A DNA stretch of 64,000 nucleotides from Iris pallida. Its lineage: Eukaryota; Streptophyta; Magnoliopsida; Asparagales; Iridaceae. Each line of letters starts with the position of its first letter. The stretch's first letter is position 1. This document shows, piece by piece, positions 31,292-44,263 of this stretch. The notes beneath the pieces are model-generated. The model saw only the letters and a list, made by a program, of their open reading frames with translations. It was not told the DNA's origin and searched no databases. The stretch lies in contig JANAVB010044017.1 of assembly GCA_029216955.1 (NCBI GenBank), forward strand, positions 7,691,580-7,755,579. Direction: 5' to 3'. The translations under genes were made by a program, and so were the position numbers.

Positions 31292-33006
31292 ACATGTAAC
31301 GTCCCAGTCCCAAAATACTTAGGACTAAGTATGTAAATAAGCCAGCTGTATACATACGAAGTATATGGAATCCTCGTATGTATGCATAAGCTGTAAAATG
31401 CAGTAAACCACGACAGACTAAATTTTATCTACAAAAATAAAAGAATAGTATATAATCAACTATAAATTATTATTTTGTACAAGGCGTTGGACGGAGACAA
31501 ATCCACTACCAACTATTAAAAGAGAAGAGTACATGAACAATAAAGGAATTTGTCGAGCGATGCAAATGACGATCCAAGAGCAATCATCATGAAAAAAAGA
31601 GCAAATCATGGCCTTGGCTAGTACACCTGCGAAAAGTCACAAACACACACCTAGAGAGTTCACCAGGTCCTCAGAGGGACGTAACAAGATACATGAAGAA
31701 TAAGCTATATAAACTCAATATAAAATATGCCCATAAAGTAAAAGTAAAGTGTTCCAACCATAACACGGCCCAATATCCCATCATCGAAACAGTGGACTAC
31801 CCCTACAACCAAACATGGATAAGGGGTAGCGCACTATTCTACGATGTGACATTGTCCCATGTCATGATTAGAACGAAGTGTGACATGACATTGACTAAGG
31901 TCTCCTAACCTTTCTAGTATGCAATTTAGAACAAAACTTAACGCAAGGGCAGACCGACTGACTACGACTGACCACAACCACATGGGTAGCACTTACATGA
32001 GTCGCTAGCATAGCACACGGGTAGAGCTCCGGAGAGTCCCTAGCAAATACACAAGTAGTGCTCAATTGAGCCACTAGCAAGACCGACTCCATACGACACG
32101 ACTCGACATGACTCGACACAACATTGCCCAAGCGTATAGTATATATCCTCCATGTCTAATGCTCCTAACCATGTTGCATCCACAACATGTTTATACTAAT
32201 AACTGCTAAGTCTTCTAGTATGCAATTCTATTTAGCAGTTATAACCTAACGTATGTGCACGGGTGATCAACCAATACGCAAGTACCTCTATATGCTACTC
32301 ATCTCACACATATGAAGTCCACTAACAAATGGTAGTCCCTTAACTTCTAGGTCCATATGCATAAATTAGAGACAAGCATGAAAATAAGGCTAGCACTTGT
32401 ATTGAGTATACGGGAAGCAAGTAAATCAATTATGAACAACAGTCAAAGGTACAATATCTAAAATAAAAATGCAGACCAATTATAAACAGTAAATAAGGCA
32501 AGGTATCTTGCCTGGTGTGTCACCTGGTGGGTGCAGTGTTCTGGCATGTCTGAATAATCCACTAGCCATGGTCGTTGTACACGGGTCCGAATTCACAAAG
32601 AAATAGGAACATAGAGTCAGTAGTGGTCAATAGTGATAATCAAGGAGAATTCTGTGGGGAACGTGTTTATGCTATTCTTAGAAATCATTTATAATATCTA
32701 AAATATATTTTGGCGGTTAAAATAGTTTTGGAGAGAAAATACTTTAAAATCTAAAAATCTTTTAGGCTAAAAACTAAGTTTATTAAAATAAAATCTATCG
32801 ATAGAGAAACTATATTTTTATAGTAAAACAATTTAGATAAATATTTTAGAAATGTATTTAGGAAATCATTTTATTATTAGGAAACTATATTCTTACGGGT
32901 CAAAAATAGTTTATAAATAATTAATAATCCAGAAAATTTGTTTAGGGTGTTAAAACCATACTTTAAAATTTAGGCTAAGTTAAATATAATACTTATGTAT
33001 ATCTGC

Positions 33007-33007
<1 letters not shown>
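31292..33007 (-). repeat. LARD 5' LTR relic (3' two-thirds), minus strand
   Basis: The minus-strand end CCTAAGTATTTTGGGACTGGGACGTTACA matches the LARD LTR ends at 55390 and 61278. Further in, TGTGTGAGATGAGTAGCAT and the GGCAAGATACC block also match. Toward 33000 the match fades into AT-rich sequence and a TA tract. Confidence 0.75.

Positions 33008-33075
<68 letters not shown>
33008..33075. repeat. (TA)n microsatellite, Helitron target
   Basis: A long TA tract with one ATAAATA interruption. It resumes as TATATATATA after 33506, so the Helitron split it. Confidence 0.9.
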
Positions 33076-33076
<1 letters not shown>

Positions 33077-33506
33077 CTATTATACAAAACACAAAGGTTT
33101 TTGAATCCTAGGGCTGACTGTGCCAAGGTAAAGAGTGGTTGGGATTTAATCTTGGTGAATCAACGGTTCTGGGGTTTTATGGGGAAGAGCATTATTGGGA
33201 GTGGGGTTTTATGGGGAAGAGCATGATTGGGAGTGGGGTTTTATGGGGAATCCAATGATGGGGATTTAATATTTTGATGGTTGGGATTTAATATTTTGAT
33301 GGGGCCTCATAATGGTTGTGGATGAGCATTATTGAGAGTGGGCTTTTATGGAGAATCCAAAGATAATTTACATCCAGCAGTGGTTGGAATTTAATATTTT
33401 GATGGGGGCCTCAAAATTATTATTGTTCGTTTAAAATTGGGGGTCCAATATTTTGAGGGGGAATACCTTAAATGAACCATGCCCTATGGGCACGGGTTAT
33501 GACTAG
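33076..33506 (+). mobile_element. Short non-autonomous Helitron (431 bp)
   Basis: The 5' end TCTATTATACAAAACACAAAG follows an A. The 3' end TGCCCTATGGGCACGGGTTATGACTAG has a 5-bp stem (TGCCC/GGGCA) about 10 bases before the terminal CTAG and is followed by T. That is the structure of plant Helitrons inserted between A and T without target duplication. The inside has direct repeats (GGGGTTTTATGGGGAAGAGCAT twice and a partial third; GGGATTTAATATTTTGATGG twice). Confidence 0.85.
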
Positions 33507-33519
33507 TATATATATAAAA

Positions 33520-36340
33520 CACCACAAAATCGGATCATTCCCCTCTCCTGATGGAAATTGAAGCAACTCCTCCCCGATCAAAAAACCCTTCCGCTTCCAG
33601 AACTTCTAGAGACATCATCCAAATTTCAGAAACATCGTGGCCTCCGCGTGGGGATCTATTAACAATTCGGACTCCCTCATCCGCGTCGCAGCCAAGCTCA
33701 AAGCTACCAAAGGCGCGTTATCAGCTTGGAGTAGACTTGCTTTTGGTAATATTTTCTAAGCTATCAAGACAGATGAAGATGACGTCACTCGTGCAGAGAT
33801 CCTGTTCGAAGCGAACAGGTCACCGGAAGCTCGTACCGCCCTGAACCTCACCAAAGCGATTCTCAAGTCCAGGTTAAAGGTAGAGACAAAATTCTGGATG
33901 CAAAAAGCCAGACTGTCTTGGGACTCCGAGGGTGACAGAATATCCGAATTCTTCTACGCTTGTGTTAAGGGTCGCAGAAATCAGCTCAACCTTCACCAAA
34001 TCTCAGACGACAACGACATCCTTCTCAGAGAGCAGAACAACATTAACAGGGCGGCTGCGAACTTCTACACCAAACTTTTCTCCAAATCAACCATCGTAAA
34101 GGATGAGGCTTTTCTGGCTACGATCCCAAGCCTGATCAGCAAGCAGGAGAATGCCATACTACTGACCCTCCCTCCAGAGGAGGTCAAGCCAGCGGTCTGG
34201 TCCCTTGACGAGCACAGCACTCCCGGACCTGATGGTTTCTCTGGAGCTTTCTTTTGCTCCTGTTGGAAGATTATTGGATATGACCTTCACGATGTTGCGG
34301 TAGCATTTTTCGCCGGAGCCAACTACCCCAAAGCCATCTTCCGGGCCAACCTTATCCTGATCCCTAAAATAGACAACCCGGAGACATTCAAAGACTTCAG
34401 ACCGATCAGCCTGTGCACCTTCACCAACAAAATCATCTCCAAGATCATCGTGACTCACATGTCCAATCTCCTTCCCAAGATCATCTCAGAGGAGCAGAGC
34501 GACTTCGTCCACGGGCGAAACATCACCGATAACATCTTACTCGCTCAGGAGTTGATCACCTGCATGAAATTCCTGTCCGGGGGGGTAGCGTCGCCATCAA
34601 ACTTGACATAGAAAAAGCCTATGATCGTCTGGACTGGCTATTCATGATTAGCGTATTCAGAGCCTTTGGGTTCGCGGAAACTTGGATCGACATCATCTTT
34701 AGGTCCCTTAACAACTCTTGGTTCTCCACAGTCATCAACAGACAAACCGACAGTTTTTTCAGATCCAGTTGTAGAGTCCGTCATGGCGATCCTTTATCCG
34801 CCACCATTTTCATCATTGCAGCCGAAGCGCTCAGCAGAAACCTTAACAACATGGCGAATACACCCAGATTCTGTCACTATTATACCACAATGGGATGCCA
34901 TCTTATCACTCATTTGGCCTATGCCGATGACATCCTCATCTTCTCTTCCAAAGACATCGGGTCGGTAGAGGTAATTTGCAGCACACTAGACAAATATACC
35001 AGATGCTCTGGCCAACACATCAACACCGAAAAAAGCGTCATCTGCACCCACCACAACGCCGACCAGAATCATTCGTCCAACCTAACCAACATAACATCCT
35101 TCACCACCGCATACCCTCCTTTCACCTACCTGGGATACCCGCTGGTGTACGAGAAATCCAACTCCGGTATCTTCGAGGGATTGGTGAACAAAATTAAAAG
35201 AAAAATCGAATGTTGGCACAAGCAACCCTATCCCCGGGAGGCAAACTGATCCTGATCAAGCATGTCCTATCTTCCATCCCCATATATACCCTCGCTGTGT
35301 GCTCTCCTCCCAAGAAAGTCCTCTCTGAGATCGAGTCCCATTTCGCCAATTTCTTCTGGGGTCACAGTGACGGCAAGGACAAGCACCACTGGGCCAGTTG
35401 GGACTCTATGGCCAAACCTACTAATGTGGGAGGACTTGGCTTTTCTAAACTATCACACATCATCGACGCCTATTCTATGAAGTTGTGGTGGAAGCTGCAT
35501 TCTGACAACTCCATATGGACGAGGTTTATGAAGGCCCGATATTTTCCACATTCTCACCCAACGACTGCCATCACCAACAACCGATCATCTGCATCCTGGC
35601 GCCGGATCCTTCATGGCCGCCACCTTGCTGAACCATTTATCATCGAGAACGCTGACAATCTTCAGTGGTCCGTCACGTCCGATGGCTCCTTCACGATAGC
35701 CTCTGCCAAGTCAAAGGCGAGAAACACCGATCAGCCGGCTCAGTTGATCGCTCCTTTCTGGCACTCCTGTTTTCCCAATAAATTGTCGATCCTCATCTGG
35801 AGAGCATATCGACAGAAGTTACCAACCGACGACGCCCTTACCTCCATCGGCTACAGCCTAGCTTCCAAGTGTCATTGTTGTACCTCTCTTCAATCAGAAA
35901 CAATAAAACACATCCTCCTACATGGCAACATCGCTAACCAATTATGGTGCAGTCTTTCGTAGCAATGTGGCAAGGCCCCCAATACTGGAAGCTTCAACGA
36001 TCTCCTTGCCAGCTGGGGATCCTCTCATGGGCATCAAATCATCGCAGCCGCCGGCATTTAGGTGCTATGGAAGAACAGAAACAAATTTAGATACAAAAGT
36101 CATCAATTCAACCTCCAACAGCTCCTCAGAGAAGTCCTCAGGCAGTGTCTTCGCATCCGCAGCAGATGCTCACACGCGACTGCTAGTTTTTGGCTGACGA
36201 TGTTCTAGTCCGTCTGTCCCTTTTTGTTGTTCTGGGTTCTTCTTTGGATCCCAGCTTTTGGGCTTCCTTTCGCGCTTGGCGCGCTTACTTGTATAGGCTT
36301 CGGTATTTTGCACCTGATACATCAATAAAGTCCCGCGGTT
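33520..36340 (+). pseudogene. L1-type LINE, 5'-truncated (RT and zf-RVT)
   Basis: The start reads KKPFRFQNF and NIVASAWGSINN, the linker after the endonuclease, so the endonuclease itself is lost. RT follows: STPGPDGFSGAFF, FRPISLCTFTNKIISKI, SDFVHGRNITDNIL, a frameshift near 34590, then DIEKAYDRLDW, HGDPLSATIF and the catalytic LAYADDILIF (34918-34947). After a second frame change near 35210 come PIYTLAVCSPP, FFWGHSDGKDKHHWASW and a zf-RVT region (IWRAYRQKLPTDDAL, CHCC). The C-terminal remains run to about 36190. A T-rich 3' UTR has AATAAA at about 36323. No poly-A tail is visible. It splits the minus-strand LARD LTR. Confidence 0.9.
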
Positions 36341-37139
36341 GCTCGGCCGGAGGATGCGTACGCGTATGGCCGCTTGGCAAAGAATGCCATCGAAGGTGTG
36401 GCGAGGACGGGGCTTCCTGGTCAAGGTGGGAAACAGGCACACGCGGGAGAAGGCGTGGCGCACGCAACTCCGGCTCATGGTGGCCTCTGTCAGAGGAACG
36501 AGATATGTGGTGGTGGGATTATTATTGGGCTTTATGTTTTCGTCTTTGGAGGTGATGATGGACGGAAGAGGAGGAGGAGGAGGAGGTAATGGTGTTTTGG
36601 CCAGGATGATGGGGCAGTGATGGGGGTTTCGTCGATTATGGTGGCGATGGTGGTATTGGAAGTGGAGGTGGGGGTCGTGATAGTGGCCGGTTGTTATGGG
36701 TTTCGGAGGCGTCGCCGGCCGGGGATGGCCGTGGCTGGGCGGTTGTGGTGATGATGGTGGTGTTGGGTTATGGTGGTGTAGGTGGGGGTTGTTTTGTGGT
36801 TGTGGAGGACGGCCAAGGTGGTCGAGGAGGATGGGGTCTGCAACGATGTTTTGGGGTGCTGTTGTGTTCTGGCCATCGGAAATGATGGTGGTGGTGTCAG
36901 ATTTGGATTGGCGAGGACGGGTGGCCGGGATCCGAAGATGGGGTTTTGTGATGGGTTGTCGGGTTAGATTGTGTCGTATCGAGTGTGTCCGATACGGCAG
37001 GGACAGATGTCAGGAATTGTGGGACATGGGATGGAGAATGTATATGTAATACATAGTAGATGGAAAAAGGGAGACACGGACACAATACACATCTAGTTGT
37101 GGAATTGGTTTGGTGAAATGTTATGGAGGAGAACAATAG
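36341..37139. other. GC/GT-rich stretch of unknown origin
   Basis: GC content far above the surroundings, with GGAGGAGGAGG and GGTGGTGATGATGGTGG low complexity on the plus strand. Several overlapping ORFs exist in both directions (36190-36555, 36696-37049 and others), all compositionally biased and without recognisable domains. It may be a degraded gene fragment carried by an element. I do not call a gene. Confidence 0.3.
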
Positions 37140-37826
37140 AGCCTCTCCTTATATACGAGGTGGTGCTCCTAGATGGGTAAGAACTAGGATGATTTTAAAT
37201 CCCCATGTAGATACTTACATATTTATTTGAATCGATTTAAAATAATTTATCGAATCCAAATCAATCTAGATAAAACCTATTTTTAATTTAAAGCTATTTA
37301 AAATAAAGCCAATATAATCTTTTCCAATTTAAATTATCATATTTAATCAAATATTAAATCAAACAAAATTTTAAATATTATTTTCATAAATAATAAAATA
37401 TAATAATAATTAATTTCGAAAATCATGGTAAATGTTTAAATATTTGAAGTATCATTTTGCAATAAAATAATTATAACTCGTTTTTCGCAAAATCAAAGTG
37501 GACATAAAATAAATTTCATGTCACTCCCACACAAATAATATATGTTCATAAAACAATAGTTTTCTAAATTACTACTTATATTTGTACCATAAAATAAATA
37601 GCCTTTTTTATATTAAATAAATAAATAACGTTTGCCAAATCTTGACGTGACACAATAAATCAAAATAAAATACATATTTTCTATACGAATAAATCTTTTA
37701 ATAAAATATTTGGGTATAAAAATATATACCATCTTGCAAATTCGCTTGCGACATACAAATACTAAAACCAAAAATCGATACCAAATTTATAAAAAAAATC
37801 GTAGTAAAAACTTAGGGGTTTTACAC
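37140..37826 (-). repeat. LARD LTR start fragment, minus strand
   Basis: Read on the minus strand from 37826 it begins TGTAAAACCCCTAAGTTTTTACTACGATTTTTTTTATAAAT. That matches the LARD LTR start at 58320 for several hundred bases, with divergence. It probably belongs to the same LTR as 31292-33007, the LINE and Helitron lying between. It ends exactly at a Copia integrase codon run, so this LARD jumped into the Copia pol. Confidence 0.75.
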
Positions 37827-40245
37827 TTATTGATGATTATTCAAGGTATAGATATATTTATTTGATGCGCCGTAAGTCTGAGTGTTTTAGGAAATTCAAA
37901 GAGTACAAGGCTAAAATGGAAAAACATCATGGAAAATGTATCAAGTTATTACGTTCAGATCGTGGTGGCGAGTACCTTTTTGGAGAGTTTACGGATTATT
38001 TATCAGAGGTTGGGATTACATCCTAATTGACTGCACCTGGAACGCCCCAGCAGAATACTGTAGCTGAAAGAAGGAATAGAACTCTTATGGAGATGGTTAG
38101 ATCAATAATGAGTTATTTGGATTTACTAGTTTCGTTTTGGGGATATACTTTAGAGACTGCAGCTTATATTTTGAACTTGGTTCCTTCTAAGTCAGTACCA
38201 CTCACTCCTACAGAGTTGTGGATTGGGCGTAACCCTAGTCTGAAACATGTTCGAATTTGTAGTAGTCTACCATATGTGTTGAATGGAAAAGCAGATAAGT
38301 TGGAATCTCGTATAAGTACGCTTGTTTGTAGGCTATCTAAGAGGAACAAAAGGAGGTTTATTTTCTAGTCCTAAGGATCAGAAGGTCATTGTTAGCATCA
38401 ATGCCCGATTCTTAAAGGAAGACTATGTGATGATCCATAAATCCAAAAGTAGAGTTGTTCTAGAAGAACTGAGAGATGAGACACCAAGTACTTCAGTACC
38501 AACAGTACAAGAGGATGAACCACAAGTAACTACACAACGTGTCACAAATGTTAATAAATGTTATACCACAACCGATAGTGCCTCATCATAGTGGAAGGGT
38601 TGTGATACATCCTGATAGATATATGTTCTTGGAAGAGTCGTCAGATTTTGTCCCTAGGAAACAAGATTATGATCCCTGTACCTACAACGAAGCACTCCAA
38701 GATAAAGATACAGAGCCTTGGCAAAAACAATGACATCTAAAATAGAATATATGGATTCCTATCATGTCTGAGAGCTTGTAGAACCCCCGTTGGTGTAAAG
38801 GCCATTGGATGCAAGTAGGTCTATAAGAGAAAAAAGTGGATCAGACGGTAAGGTTGAAACCTTTAAAGCTCTGCTTATTGCAAAAGGTTTTACTCAAAGA
38901 GAGGGTATCGATTATGAGAAAACATTTTCGCCAGTAGCCATGCTTAAGTTTATCCGAATTATTTTATTTATTGCAACTCATCTCGATTATGAGATTTGGC
39001 AAATGGATGTCAAGACAGCTTTCCTTAATAGAAGTCTTGAAAAAGACATCTATATGAAGCAACCAGACAGGTTCATTGAAAAGGGCCAAGAGCATCTTGT
39101 TTGTAAGCTCAAGAAGTCCATTTATGGACTTAAGCAAGCTTCCAAATCTTGGAATATATTTTTTGATCAGGTGATCAAATTCTATGGATTTGATCAATGT
39201 CAGGATGAATCATGTGTATACAGAAAGTGTGACAGAAATGTTGTGATATTCCTAGTACTTTATATAGATAACATCTTGACCATTGGAAACAATGTGAAGG
39301 TGTTATCTGATGTAAGGGTATGGTTATCCAAACAGTTTGGTATGAAAGACCTGGGAGAAGTATGTCACATTCGTGGGATCAAAGTTCTACGAGATCATAA
39401 GAAAAGGATGTTGGACTTGTCCCAAGCTTTCTATATCGATATTGTACTAAATTATTTTAGTATACAAAATTCTAAGAAAGGTTTCTTACCTTTTAGGCAT
39501 GGGATTGCTATATCAAAGGAGCAATGTCCGAGGACACCTAAAGAGATAGAGAACATGAAAATATTTTCTTATGCTTCAGCAGTAGGAAGCTTAATGTATG
39601 CAATGCTATATACAAGACCTGACTTCTGCTTTGCCGTTGGCATAGGCAGCAGATATCAGTCTAACATAGGACAAAAGCACTGGACTACTGTAAAGCATAT
39701 TTTGAAGTACCTAAAACGAACTAAAGAGTATATGCTAGTTTACCAGGCAGATAGTTTAGTTCCTTTGGGGTATACAGACTTAGATTTTTAGATAGATAGG
39801 GATTCCAGGAAATCTACCTCAGGTTATGTATTTACTTTGGAAGGTGGAGCCATTGCGTGGAGGAGTATCAAGCAAAAATGCATTGCTGATTCCACCATTG
39901 AAGCCGAGTATGTGGCATCCTCTGAGGCAGTCAAAGAAGCGGTTTGGCTCAGAAACTTCTTGTTGGACTTGGATATGGTACATAGTTTGCCTGAGGCTAT
40001 TATACTTTATTATGATAATAGTAGTGTAGTTGCAAACTCAAAGGAACTCGAGCCCATAAGACAGGTAAACACATTGAGCGCAAGTACCACCTGATAAGAG
40101 ATTTCTAAAAAAAGAAAAAGTTATTATAATCAAGATAGCAACAGCCGACAACCTAGCTGATCACTTTACAAAGAGCTTACCAGGTAAGGCTTTTGATAGT
40201 CATGTTAAGGGAATGGGAATCAGATGTGTAGCAGCATGGCTTTAA
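37827..40245 (+). pseudogene. Angela-like Ty1/Copia pol remnant (IN-RT-RH)
   Basis: It starts inside integrase at LIDDYSRYRYIYLM, then LLRSDRGGEY and PQQNTVAERRNRTLMEMV, the candidate D, D and E. The RT part has YEKTFSPVAMLKFIR, QMDVKTAFLNR, SIYGLKQASKSWN and the polymerase motif as YIDN in place of the usual YIDD/YVDD. Then SKKGFLPFRHGIAIS, GSLMYAMLYTRPDF and an RNase H part (STSGYVFTL, IEAEYVASSEA, ADNLADHFTKSLPGKAF). It has stops at about 38024 and 39789 and several frame changes. Gag and protease are lost to the LARD insertion on the left. The stretch 40246-40307 is short spacer with a polypurine tract (GCGGGAGAT) before the LTR. Confidence 0.9.
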
Positions 40246-40307
40246 GTATAAGTGGGATATTTGTAATAGTATACTGAACAGCAATGCTTTGAGTATATGC
40301 GGGAGAT

Positions 40308-41312
40308 TGTTAGGGTTATATACTAAAACTATCAGTTTTGTATTAACTTTATTTCCTTAAATAATGAGAATCATATGGGCAAATATTTACATATTGTATT
40401 TGTTGCAAGTGTTAATGCAAGTGTCTGATACTCTATATTGTAGATAATATGGTGTATGGTGTCACACAGAAGATTATATTATCAGTTTCCTATGGAATAT
40501 ATAAATAGTTCACAACCTAGATGGACTTGGACAATCCATTGGAATGGTTATAGTGTAATCTGGTATTAGTCTATCTTGACTATAGTTTTACACTAGTACA
40601 CTTTGTGTGTATTGAACATAACCACTTGAGGTTGTTCTCTTTGTACTTACTACATAAGAGAACAAACAACTCAGTTATTATAGATGCTTTTTCTCTTAAT
40701 TTGGCTATAATAACAAACATGTATATGTAGTGTGTATTACTTTGACCCATAAAAGAGTGAGATTTATTATGGGTCAACAATCTATATGAATTGGATAATA
40801 ATATTGTATGTTTGATGGGCTGATGATTATAAAAAGAATCCATGTCCCGATACGTCCGGTTGATGATGTCCCCTTAAGGAGCTCATAAGGATTGTCATGT
40901 AAACCTTGCAGGTGGATTATATCCGATATGACAAATAAAGTTGAGTGGTACTACTTAAAGATAAAAGATGACGACCAAGTAACTTAATTTGATCGATGGA
41001 CATTCGATATCTTAACATGGGGAGCCAAATGAGCATATAATAAAAGGAGCCAACAATCATAATTTAGAATTAGGAAGGTAGTGCAACAATAGCTCTTTAG
41101 TGGACCGAGCAATTGTTAATGCGCCTGGGTTGTGTGTTCAGGATGAACACGGGATACCCATATCCGTTAGGAGAACTAACCCTAATTTCTTCTCATGGTC
41201 CCTGCCGTAGCCTTATATATATCCTCTATTCTCTAGCCATCACGATTTCTTCAAAAAAATAAGAAGCTTTCTCTAAATTCGTGATTCACATAAGAAGAGA
41301 AAGGGGGGCTGC
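40308..41312 (+). repeat. Copia 3' LTR, first part
   Basis: It starts TGTTAGGGTTATATAC directly after the purine tract ATATGCGGGAGAT. TATA-like CTTATATATATCC lies at about 41210. It is cut at 41312 by the LARD and resumes at 61279. The joined target GGGGGGCTGC|CAAAGAG is supported by the GCTGC duplication. Confidence 0.85.
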
Positions 41313-43310
41313 TATAAAACCCCTAAATTTCTACTATAATTTTTTAATAAATATGGTATTGATTTTTGTACTTCGTATTTGTACGTCGCGTACGAGTTTG
41401 CGTTTCCTAAATTTGTCGTCAAGTACGAATAAGTGCGAAGTATATATTTTTATAAAATGTTTTAATTATATAGATGTAGAAAATATTTCAAAATAATAGA
41501 CGATTATATTGCTTGAAGTTGTAAATGCGTCGCGCCGAGGATTGCCAAACTTTATTTTTATTTATAAAGGCCATTTTATTTTATGGCACAAGTATAACTA
41601 GTAATTTAGAAAAACTGTGTTTTATGTAAGTATCATTTTTGCATGCGAGTGTATATATATATTTGTATTTTCGAAATTAATTATTATAATTAATATATCA
41701 TTTCAAAAAAGGTATATTAAATATGGCTTGATTTAATATATGATTTATTATGGTGATTTAACTTGGAAAAAATTATTAAGTTATTTAAATACAATTTAAA
41801 TTAGAGGTAGAATCTATCTACATTAGATTATATTTGATTGAGTTACTTTTAAATCAATTTGAATTAAATAGTGGAAAATCTAAGGGGAATTAAAACTCTT
41901 CTTAGTCCTTATCTATATAAGACTTTTGTAAACTCCTTGATTTTTTAAAATAAATATTTGTGGAATTTTTGGATTTTTAAATAACTATTTATCGACTTAT
42001 TATATAATTTGTATTATTTTACATATATTTAGTATAGTACTCATTAGTGAATTTAGTATAAAATATATAAAGCTATTTTTCTAGTACATTAAGGATCTAA
42101 ACTATATTATACAATTTTTCTCAAAATTTTAGGATTTATTTCATAAATTTTATTACTTTTTACATGTTACTTATATTGTACACTATTTACATAATATAGA
42201 ATAAATATCAATTTAGTATTAAACATTTCAGCTTGTATAAATATGATTAGATGAAGGTTGTTTAAATAAATATTAACTCTATTTATTATCTATATTAATT
42301 TTAAATAATGTTATAGATAATTTAGATAAATATGAACTATATTTTAAGTTAATCATAATCCTAAGTCTAATAGTAAAGCATCCCTGTCTATATTATATCA
42401 TAACAAGGTAACTCCTATCAATTTAAATTAAATCCTATCTAATTTAGTAGGTAAATCTGAAATAAGTACCTATATATACCCAATACATTTCCTTCCTATC
42501 AACTATAATTCGAAATTATTTTTAGTCCAATAGGAACTCAAAAATTCGTCATCAGAATTTAACCCCACTTTTTAGTAGCAAGAGCAACTTGGAACGACGA
42601 TATCTCCTAACTTCGAACTCCGTTTCGCCTCTAGTTTTTTTAAAAGAAGCGTATCGAGGAAAGCTTTCCAGAAACATATTCTAATAGTAGAAACTCATTC
42701 TGTAGATTTTTACAAAAGTTTTTGAGTATCTAGTGTCCCAAAAATAAACGTATTTCAGTATTTTTACGATTTCGGGAGATTCTAGAAACAAAAATGCGAT
42801 CCGTTTAATTTTTCGGAAATCTGATACGAAAACCTATGCCATATCCTAATTTTAGAATCTATTAAATAAATGAATAGGTGTAGTATTAATTATAATTAGA
42901 TAAAAGACTATTTTCAGCATCCGAATTTGTTCATACACCTTTTCCTTTGTGCGTTGTTGTTGATTCGTCGCCAGGACATCATCTAACCTCACTCCGGACA
43001 TCAAGAAAGATACATTACCATATTTACTGCTTATATTTAGTCTATATTTTTCTTATTGTATAGCACTGTTTACTTATTTCCAGTTCTTGTAGCTGTATCA
43101 TTATTACAGTTCCTGATTTATTGCCTACTCAGTGATATTAGCTTTACTTTACTTATTATCCTTTGATTGCATATGGACCTAGAGTTAAGGGACTACAATT
43201 TGTAGTGTATAACATAAACCTTGACATAGTTGTACCACGAGGTATGTGTGAGATGAGTAGCATATAGAGGTACTTACGTGATGGCTGATCACCTGTGTGC
43301 ATGCGTTAGA
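41313..43310 (+). repeat. LARD 5' LTR, left segment
   Basis: It aligns to 58320-60323 of the 3' LTR with few differences. An AT-rich body is followed by CACTCCGGACATCA near 42990. The Tekay element broke it after GCATGCGTTAGR. The intact sequence GCATGCGTTAGGGCTAACTGC is preserved at 60315. Confidence 0.9.
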
Positions 43311-44129
43311 TGTCACCCTCACTTTTCCCAGTTAGGGGTAAAATGGTAATTTTCCATTTTATAATATTTTTGAGAATTTTATTTCATGAATATTAATATT
43401 TAATTATTGTAGGAGTCGGGTTCGAATTTCATCGCATTCCGAGTTAATTCGGGACTCCGGAGAATTTTGACTTGAGTCGTAATTAGCATGTTGTTTAACC
43501 ATGACCCACCACACTAAACTTTTAGGTTTAGGAGTTTGGACTAGTCCCCCATGAGTAATTAAGTTTAATCATAATTTTTATTTAATTTTAGCAACTTTCG
43601 AAACCAATTTTGGAATTTAACTTAGCCTAGAAGCAAGGGAGGGGCAAACTTGTAATTACAAGTGCCCCTACCCCAAGCTCCCATGGCCGGCCACCTATAG
43701 GACCCCCTCTACCTCTCCTTTCTTCACCATTAAGTCTTCTCTCTCTCTCTCTTCATTTATTTCTTCCATCTCCTTCTTCCTCTTCCAAATCTCCATTTAG
43801 GTATGTCATTTAAACTCTCATTTAATTCTCCATTTCATTTATTCTTTCACATAAATTATAGGGGAGACCATTCTTTACTTAATGACCATAGCTTTTATAG
43901 GTTTTCCTAAAAACCTAGTTTAAGGACTTATTAGGGGTTTTCCTTTTTAGAGAGAGATATATATATGTGTATATATATATTTCTATATGAGTGTGTGTGT
44001 GAGTGCCTATATATATATGTAGATGGGTTTATGTGTTTGTGAGTTTATATATATATATATATATATAGATATGAATGTGTGTGTGTGTGAGTGCCTATAT
44101 ATATATGTAGATGGGTTTATATGTTTGTG

Positions 44130-44179
<50 letters not shown>

Positions 44180-44263
44180 TATGGATGTGTGTGTGTGATT
44201 TTAGAGGAAGAGAATGAGAGTTTGGGAGAGAGGAATAGAAGTAGAAGAAGAAGGAATAAGAAA

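Noticed and set aside
36170..37136. Several overlapping ORFs on both strands in the GC-rich block
   Set aside because: Composition-driven, mutually overlapping and without motifs. None stands out from the others.
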